Assembly (NCBI RefSeq): GCF_000956595.1
Contig: NZ_JYOO01000042.1
Location: 1 to 39,778, forward strand
Direction of reading: 5' to 3'
Length of the DNA: 39,778 nt
Origin: Priestia aryabhattai B8W22
Lineage (GTDB): Bacteria; Bacillota; Bacilli; Bacillales; Bacillaceae_H
Both the position numbers and the translations under genes were made by a program. Below are positions 34,648 through 39,778 of the stretch, one piece after another; the stretch's first letter is position 1; each line of letters starts with the position of its first letter. Below the pieces are notes generated by a model. That model had not been told where the DNA came from. It saw only the letters and a program-made list of their open reading frames with translations, and did not search any database.

Positions 34648-36738
34648 TCATTCCTTTATCAAATTATTTCGAAGGTACTCATGAAACGTATCTTCTAGCC
34701 TTTTGCGAATTATCTCTTCGTTCGAGGACGAAAAAATCATCATTGCTTCATGATCTTCAATTAAACTTGTACTAATTAAACTTAAAATTTCTTGCTGTGC
34801 TTCACTTAGCTCTTCAGGTGCGAGCATTAATAGAAGGTTACGCGCCTGCATGTTCGTTCCGTCCATACCTTTAACTGTGCAAGGCTGTTCTAAATGTGAA
34901 ATTTGAAAGATCAGCTCTTTCACGTGATGTTCACGGCAATGGAACAGTGCCATACTCGTTTGCGGAATTCCTAAACCGCCTTTGTTTTCTCGTTCCTTAA
35001 GCTGATCAATAACGCAGTTGGCATTGGTTATTAAACGCTCTTTTTCAGCGGCGTGTACTACGTGCGAAATCACTTGATCTTGACTCACTGCATCCGAAAA
35101 TCGATACATTCTAAGGTTTTGAAGAATTGATTCGATACTTCCATGCACATCCTTAATTTGCTTCATCGTTTCCTCAAAAGACGGTTTTTCTTTAGAAACA
35201 GTCTTATTTTTATATTGGAACGAGCGATAGTCCTTATCCTTGGTTAACTTTTGAATGTTTTTCTGTAAAAAATTCTGAACGGACTGAATATCCTCTTCGG
35301 TTAAGAGTGGATTGACTAAAATGTAATCTACATTTAAAAAAGGAAGTCTTACCGTTGAAATCACTACGTCATACCCTTCAAGCGCAGCTTCTTTGATTTC
35401 TTTTACCGATTTAATGACAACTGAATTAATCTCCGGAATCTCTTTACGAATACGGCTAGCTAACATTTTTGAGGTGCCGATTCCAGTTGGACAGACAATC
35501 AGTGCCTGAATTTCCATGACTTCTTCTTTTAGCACTAGCGTTGAACCAAAATGCAAAACAAGATATGCCACTTCATCATCTGGAAAAACTAAATCCGGCA
35601 GCTCTTGATCGATACTGTTTCTTACAGCCATAAATAAAACAGGGTACTTTTTCTTAATCTCTTCTGTTAACGGATTAAAAAGCTCCATTTTCTGCTTGAG
35701 GCGAAAGATGGCTGGTTCCATATGAGCAAGCAGCCCTTGGTAAAGGGAAAAATCACCGGTTAAGTCGGTGTTAAGCTGAACAGAAACATGAGCAATCATA
35801 TTCTTGATAATCTGCCCAACCACTACGCTGTCGTAATATACGTCTCTTGTAGTTTGGAACTTTGCTGCACGCAGCCGTACTGCTAAGAAATGAATATCTT
35901 TTTCTGTAAAAGAAAGAGAAAATACCCGTTCAATTTCACGGCAAATATCCTTCATTAAGAACATTTCACTCGCCAGCTCTTCCGTTTGGCCGCCGTCTTC
36001 TTCTAGATACATTTGCTTTTTCGTTCGCTGTATCATAATGCAAATATGAACAATGAGCCCTATATAATCGCTGTCAGCCAGCTTAGAATGATGCTGATTA
36101 ATCGCTTCATGTACAATTCGGTCTACTTCTGCTAAATAATTCGGATAAAAATAATGCAAAATCGTTTCATCCGTATGCTGCTGATTTTCTGCTAAAAACA
36201 AGCACTCAATTAACTCTTCATTAAAGTGAAAAAGAAAATAATTGGCTAATGCGTTTCGTTTATTGGCTTCGGTAGCCTGAACCTCTACTCCCACCCCTCT
36301 TCTTCGATGAAGGAAAACGTCAAATGTGTTTAACCACTCCGTGAGTTCATCTAAATAAGCAGTGAGTGTAGTGATACTTACTCCTAAGTCTTTAGCCAGC
36401 GTTTGCAATTTAAAGGAATCTCCTTCTTCTAGAAGAAGAATTAAAAGAATTAATTTTCTTTCCTGTGGAGACTGATCCGTCGTTTTAATCTTCATCAGCT
36501 CTTGGATAAGACGAAAAATTTGTTCATTTTTACCTTCAATCATTAGCCCTTCATCTTGTGTACGAATCAGCTTCAAATTAAATTTTTTAAGTATTGATTC
36601 AATTGCTTTCAAATCTCGGTGAACGGTTCTTACACTTACGTTCAAAAAAGTAGCAAGTGTAAGGGCTGTATGCTTCCCTGCCGTTTTAATAATTAACTCA
36701 ATGATTGATTTTTCTCTTGAAGTAATAAACAAGAACAT
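34648..36738 (-). CDS. mtlR: MtlR, PTS-regulated transcriptional activator
   Basis: 696 aa. Two N-terminal helix-turn-helix regions (LATFLNVSVRTVHRDL; LAKDLGVSITTLTAYL), two PRDs (about 175-395; LIVHICIMIQR, LLAHMEPAIFRL), a GatB-type EIIB domain with Cys in LIVCPTGIGTSKM (about 410-495), and an EIIA-Mtl-like domain (about 545-690). Phosphorylation by PTS proteins sets its activity. The start could be ATG 36738 or TTG 36732, the latter better spaced from AAAAGAG. Lies between the transporter and dehydrogenase genes. Confidence 0.94.
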   Translation of the reverse strand: MFLFITSREKSIIELIIKTAGKHTALTLATFLNVSVRTVHRDLKAIESILKKFNLKLIRTQDEGLMIEGKNEQIFRLIQELMKIKTTDQSPQERKLILLILLLEEGDSFKLQTLAKDLGVSITTLTAYLDELTEWLNTFDVFLHRRRGVGVEVQATEANKRNALANYFLFHFNEELIECLFLAENQQHTDETILHYFYPNYLAEVDRIVHEAINQHHSKLADSDYIGLIVHICIMIQRTKKQMYLEEDGGQTEELASEMFLMKDICREIERVFSLSFTEKDIHFLAVRLRAAKFQTTRDVYYDSVVVGQIIKNMIAHVSVQLNTDLTGDFSLYQGLLAHMEPAIFRLKQKMELFNPLTEEIKKKYPVLFMAVRNSIDQELPDLVFPDDEVAYLVLHFGSTLVLKEEVMEIQALIVCPTGIGTSKMLASRIRKEIPEINSVVIKSVKEIKEAALEGYDVVISTVRLPFLNVDYILVNPLLTEEDIQSVQNFLQKNIQKLTKDKDYRSFQYKNKTVSKEKPSFEETMKQIKDVHGSIESILQNLRMYRFSDAVSQDQVISHVVHAAEKERLITNANCVIDQLKERENKGGLGIPQTSMALFHCREHHVKELIFQISHLEQPCTVKGMDGTNMQARNLLLMLAPEELSEAQQEILSLISTSLIEDHEAMMIFSSSNEEIIRKRLEDTFHEYLRNNLIKE

Positions 36739-36763
36739 CAACTCTTTTCTTATTTATAAACAA

Positions 36764-36790
36764 AAGATAAAAAGGCATCTTCATGCCTTT
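36764..36790 (-). terminator. Intercistronic hairpin between mtlA and mtlR
   Basis: AAAGGCAT-GAAG-ATGCCTTT (36771-36790) followed by TTATCTTTTG on the minus strand. Short stem with an interrupted U-tract: a likely partial terminator that makes mtlA more abundant than mtlR-mtlD. Confidence 0.65.
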
Positions 36791-36798
36791 CTATCCCG

Positions 36799-38691
36799 TT
36801 AGTTACTTTGAATAATAGTCATTAATTCTTTAGCTGATTTGGCATGAACCATCTTTTCAATATTGTCCATATCGGAACACGTAATCGCGATACCAGATAA
36901 AATTTCTAAATGGGTCCCGTCTTTTCCAGCAATCCCAAAAATCAAACGAACTTTCTCACCATCAAAATCAACGCCTTCTGGCACTTGGATCACTGTAAAA
37001 CCCGATCTTAAAACGTTCTTTTTCGCTTCTTCCGTACCGTGCGGAATTGCCACGTCATTTCCCATATAAGTGGAAGTCATATTGTCGCGCTCAATCATCG
37101 CTTCAACGTAGTTTTCTTCTACATATCCGCCTTTTACTAACACGCTTCCTGCAAATCGAATTGCTTCTTCCTTAGAAGAAAAGTGCTGATTCAAGAAAAC
37201 GTTTTCTTCTTTTAGTAAACCATCATTACTATCTGTATTATTTTCTGCAGCTACTTTCTTTTCTTCTTCCGCTTTAGAAGTAGTATGATCATTTTTTAGT
37301 TGATCAATTAGTTTGTCATATTCCGGACTAGATAGAAAATTATCAACCGAGATATGATACGCATCTGGAACTTTGTTTTGAGCTCTTGGCGTTAGCTCTT
37401 CCTGTGTAATAACGATTTGAGCATCACTTGGAATATTACTGATTGCTGTATTTGTCACCGAAATATTTAAATCTGCTTGTTTAACTTTCTTGCGAAGAAG
37501 AGAGGCACCCATTGCACTCGATCCCATACCTGCGTCACAGGCAAAAACAATTTTTTGAACGCTTGCTGGTACTTCTCCTTGCTGTTTTGTAAAGCTTCCT
37601 GCTACAGAGCTCTTCTTGCCCTTCATCTCTTGCATTTTGCGAGCTGCTTCGTCTAAATCTTCTGTTTGCTTGCCTGTTTTTAAAATTAATGAACCTACAA
37701 TAAACGATACGATGGCTGCAACGAGAACACCTGAGATATTTGCAACATAGCTGCCTGCATTGCCTGGTGTAGCAGCTAAAATGGCCAAAATACTTCCTGG
37801 TGAAGCAACCGCCTGTAAGCCTCCTCCTAAAAGAACAAAGGTAAATACGCCGCTCATTCCTCCTAAAATAGCCGCAATGATTAGAAGCGGACGCATTAAA
37901 ACGTAAGGGAAGTAAATTTCGTGAATTCCACCAATAAAATGAATGATAGCTGCTCCCGGAGCTGACTGTTTTGCTGTTCCTTTTCCAAAGAAGCAATACG
38001 CTAACAGAATTCCTAACCCCGGACCAGGATTTGTTTCTAATAACAATAGAATGGACTGTCCATTTGTTCGAATTTGTTCTGCTCCGATTGGAGATAAGAT
38101 ACCGTGATTAATAGCATTGTTTAAGAATAAAATTTTAGCGGGCTCAATTAGAATACTTGTAAGAGGAAGAAGGCCATGCGCGACCATCCAATCTACACCA
38201 ACTACAAGCGCACCTGTAAATCCGTCCACCGCTGGACTAACGCCTAAAAAGGCTAGAATTGCTAGAATGCCTCCAAGAATACCTGCTGAGAAATTATTAA
38301 TTAACATCTCGAATCCTGTTTTGACTTTACCTTCAATAAACTGATCAAACTTCTTGATGATATAACCGCCAAGCGGCCCCATAATCATAGCGCCAAGAAA
38401 CATTGGAATATCAGATCCAACAATGACCCCCATGGTTGCGATAGCACCTACAACGCCTCCGCGCTGATCGTGTACAAGCTTTCCTCCTGTATAGCCGATT
38501 AGCAGCGGCAGCAAATACTTGACCATTGGATCAACTAGTTTGGTAAGGCTTTCATTTGGAAAAAAGCCTGTTGGAATAAATAAAGCAGTAATAAGTCCCC
38601 ATGCAATAAATGCTCCGATATTTGGCATAACCATTGAACTTAGAAAGTTCCCAAACTTTTGTACAGCTACTTTTATATTAGATTGAGCCAT
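36799..38691 (-). CDS. mtlA: Mannitol-specific PTS permease EIICBA
   Basis: 630 aa. Membrane IIC domain (about 1-345: NIGAFIAWGLITALFIP, GGIHEIYFPYVLMRP), IIB domain (about 375-470) with phospho-Cys in FACDAGMGSSAMGAS, and IIA domain (about 490-630) with phospho-His in DVAIPHGTEE. All three units are on one chain, as in E. coli, whereas B. subtilis has a separate mtlF. It imports and phosphorylates mannitol. ATG at 38691 after AAAGGAAG. Confidence 0.96.
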   Translation of the reverse strand: MAQSNIKVAVQKFGNFLSSMVMPNIGAFIAWGLITALFIPTGFFPNESLTKLVDPMVKYLLPLLIGYTGGKLVHDQRGGVVGAIATMGVIVGSDIPMFLGAMIMGPLGGYIIKKFDQFIEGKVKTGFEMLINNFSAGILGGILAILAFLGVSPAVDGFTGALVVGVDWMVAHGLLPLTSILIEPAKILFLNNAINHGILSPIGAEQIRTNGQSILLLLETNPGPGLGILLAYCFFGKGTAKQSAPGAAIIHFIGGIHEIYFPYVLMRPLLIIAAILGGMSGVFTFVLLGGGLQAVASPGSILAILAATPGNAGSYVANISGVLVAAIVSFIVGSLILKTGKQTEDLDEAARKMQEMKGKKSSVAGSFTKQQGEVPASVQKIVFACDAGMGSSAMGASLLRKKVKQADLNISVTNTAISNIPSDAQIVITQEELTPRAQNKVPDAYHISVDNFLSSPEYDKLIDQLKNDHTTSKAEEEKKVAAENNTDSNDGLLKEENVFLNQHFSSKEEAIRFAGSVLVKGGYVEENYVEAMIERDNMTSTYMGNDVAIPHGTEEAKKNVLRSGFTVIQVPEGVDFDGEKVRLIFGIAGKDGTHLEILSGIAITCSDMDNIEKMVHAKSAKELMTIIQSN

Positions 38692-38726
38692 TTGCTCTCT
38701 TCCTTTCTCTACGTGATGATACTTTA

Positions 38727-38755
38727 ATCGTAAGAGATTAAACGCTTTCATTCAA
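38727..38755 (-). promoter_or_regulatory. Promoter of mtlA
   Basis: TTGAAT (38750-38755), 17-bp spacer, TACGAT (38727-38732), giving an RNA start near 38720, about 30 nt before the mtlA ATG. The spacer contains the cre. Confidence 0.65.
38737..38750 (-). promoter_or_regulatory. Catabolite-responsive element (cre) in the mtlA promoter
   Basis: TGAAAGCGTTTAAT agrees with the cre consensus TGWAANCGNTNWCA at 12 of 14 positions (the last two differ). It lies between -35 and -10, a position at which CcpA binding represses. Confidence 0.6.
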
Positions 38756-38771
38756 TGAATAGGAAAACTAA

Positions 38772-38797
38772 CTTTGTCGTACCACAGACAGACAAAG
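38772..38797 (-). promoter_or_regulatory. Candidate MtlR operator
   Basis: Inverted repeat CTTTGTC-N12-GACAAAG, centred about 65 bp upstream of the predicted mtlA start. The half-site TTGTC/GACAA resembles, from memory, the B. subtilis MtlR box TTGNCACA-N4-TGTGNCAA, though the spacing is 2 bp longer. Confidence 0.45.
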
Positions 38798-38810
38798 CTT
38801 TTAATTACAT

Positions 38811-38842
38811 AAAAAAACAGCTGAATTGTAAAAATTCAGCTG
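38811..38842 (-). terminator. Terminator after the SH3/L,D-transpeptidase gene
   Basis: 10-bp stem CAGCTGAATT/AATTCAGCTG (38818-38827, 38833-38842) followed on the minus strand by seven T. It separates this gene from mtlA. Confidence 0.88.
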
Positions 38843-38851
38843 CTTTTTAAC

Positions 38852-39778
38852 TTAATATTTATCTAATTCACTTACAGGAGATTGAATAATAACTGGATTT
38901 TTCTCTGGATTTAACCATTTTAATATAGAGACAACTTGTTCCTTAGAAGTAGCTGTACATCCTGCTGTGTAATTTGTTCCTACATGGAAGAAGATTGCAC
39001 TTCCCTTTCCTGGCGTTCTAGATTCATTATAATTAATGACAAACCCATAATCGTAAGCGGGAATGTCCATATTCTCAGCGCTCGCCCAGCGGCCATTAGC
39101 CGGCTTTTGCTGCCACGTATTATATAGAGAGCTTTTTGAATCGTCTACCCAAACATCATTTGAGGTAATCTTTCGATATGGAAGCTTAGTTCCAGGATTT
39201 GCATAGCGTCCGAATGCTGTGCCAATTGTATATTTCCCTGTCGGAGATTCCATATCTCCTTCTTTTTTCGATAAAGCGAATCCTTTTTGTCCAAGTACAC
39301 CGTTCGCGGTTAAAACTTGCTTCCATTTCCCATCAACTTTTTCAAACGTTTGAATTTTAGCAGACTTCGTATCGTAGTTATCTGCTGTAACCAAGATGAC
39401 TTGCTGAGCGTTACCTAACGTTTTAAAAGAATCGACTACGAGCTTTAGAGACGCTGTAGCTGAAGCCTGTACATAGTCACTGCTTACATAGCCCGTGCGG
39501 CCGTTGTAATTAATTTTGTACCAGCTTCCGCTTTTACTCACCACGGACAGCTTCTGACCTTTTGTCACACTTCCTATAGATGCATAATTTGTGCCCGCTC
39601 CGCTTCTTACATTCAGCTTGCTTGCCGTTACTATGTACGTTATGCTTTCTGCTGGTGGAGTTGTTGTTCCTGATGACTGTACATAATCGCTGCTCACGTA
39701 GCCCGTACGGCCGTTGTAATTAATTTTGTACCAGCCTCCGTCTTTTGCTCACCACGGACAGTCTTTTGGCCTTTTGTC
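38852..39778 (-). CDS. SH3b-repeat L,D-transpeptidase (partial; 5' end outside window, apparent frameshifts)
   Basis: C-terminal part of a secreted cell-wall enzyme. Two bacterial SH3 repeats, 70 codons apart (ending YVSSDYVQ at about 39462 and 39677), precede a catalytic domain of the YkuD/ErfK class (COG3786-like): KKEGDMESPTGKYTIGTAFG, then FHVGTNYTAGCTATS with the catalytic Cys. The upstream SH3 repeat is readable to 39742, but two extra bases (about 39743-39746 and 39762) break the frame relative to the intact repeat; beyond 39697 coding is inferred from that comparison. Signal peptide not in the window. Confidence 0.75.

Noticed and set aside
37535-37996. 153-codon minus-strand frame inside mtlA
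   Set aside because: It is the +1 frame of mtlA; the peptide is Arg/Cys/Ser-rich and unlike any family, while the mtlA frame encodes an intact permease.

Overview
The window looks like chromosomal DNA of a Priestia megaterium-type member of the Bacillaceae. It is AT-rich, has strong AGGAGG-type ribosome binding sites and sigma-A and sigma-B promoters, and carries a sporulation gene (cmpA). Its gene order follows the Bacillus subtilis block ddl-murF-cshA-(rhomboid)-acpS-ydcC-alr-ndoAI-ndoA-rsbRSTUVW-sigB-rsbX-tex-cmpA-sprT-tRNAs. The species assignment is inferred from synteny and protein similarity recalled from memory. Almost everything is on the minus strand; the exceptions are cmpA, the rhomboid gene, the three-gene flavin operon and one L,D-transpeptidase.

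Region 1 (1-1200): eleven tRNA genes in two transcription units (Asn-Ser-Glu-Val-Asp-Gln-Lys-Leu-Leu, then Arg-Gly), each with a recognisable sigma-A promoter. The GAG-anticodon Leu gene contains an intact 17-bp sequence matching the ICEBs1 insertion core, so the site appears unoccupied. Region 2 (1200-9060): SprT-like metalloprotease, the short sporulation gene cmpA (plus strand), tex, and the complete sigma-B stress module rsbR-S-T-U-V-W-sigB-rsbX, with an internal sigma-B promoter (GTTTAA-N13-GGGTAC) before rsbV. Region 3 (9200-18860): the ndoAI/ndoA (MazEF) pair, alanine racemase, a YdcC-like lipoprotein, acpS, rhomboid protease, UV-damage endonuclease, cshA with a structured terminator-containing leader, murF and ddl.

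Region 4 (18860-23500), the most interesting accessory block: a three-gene operon for an extracytosolic flavin redox system (a membrane-anchored FMN-binding protein with an SGATLST flavinylation motif, an ApbE flavin transferase, and an NqrB/RnfD-like membrane protein). It converges on an OmpR-type response regulator/histidine kinase pair. The upstream regions of the two operons share a direct-repeat element (TTTTAAA-N4-TTTTAAA-AGT), which suggests the two-component system may control the flavin operon.

Region 5 (23500-33420): a membrane acyltransferase, a PotABCD spermidine/putrescine transporter behind an XRE-cupin regulator, an LtaS-family lipoteichoic acid synthase, MscL, a secreted L,D-transpeptidase and a glyoxalase-fold protein. 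Region 6 (33450-39778): the mannitol operon mtlA-mtlR-mtlD, with a single-chain EIICBA permease and a promoter carrying a cre and a likely MtlR site. It ends with an SH3-repeat L,D-transpeptidase gene that runs off the window edge and shows two apparent single-base insertions near that edge.
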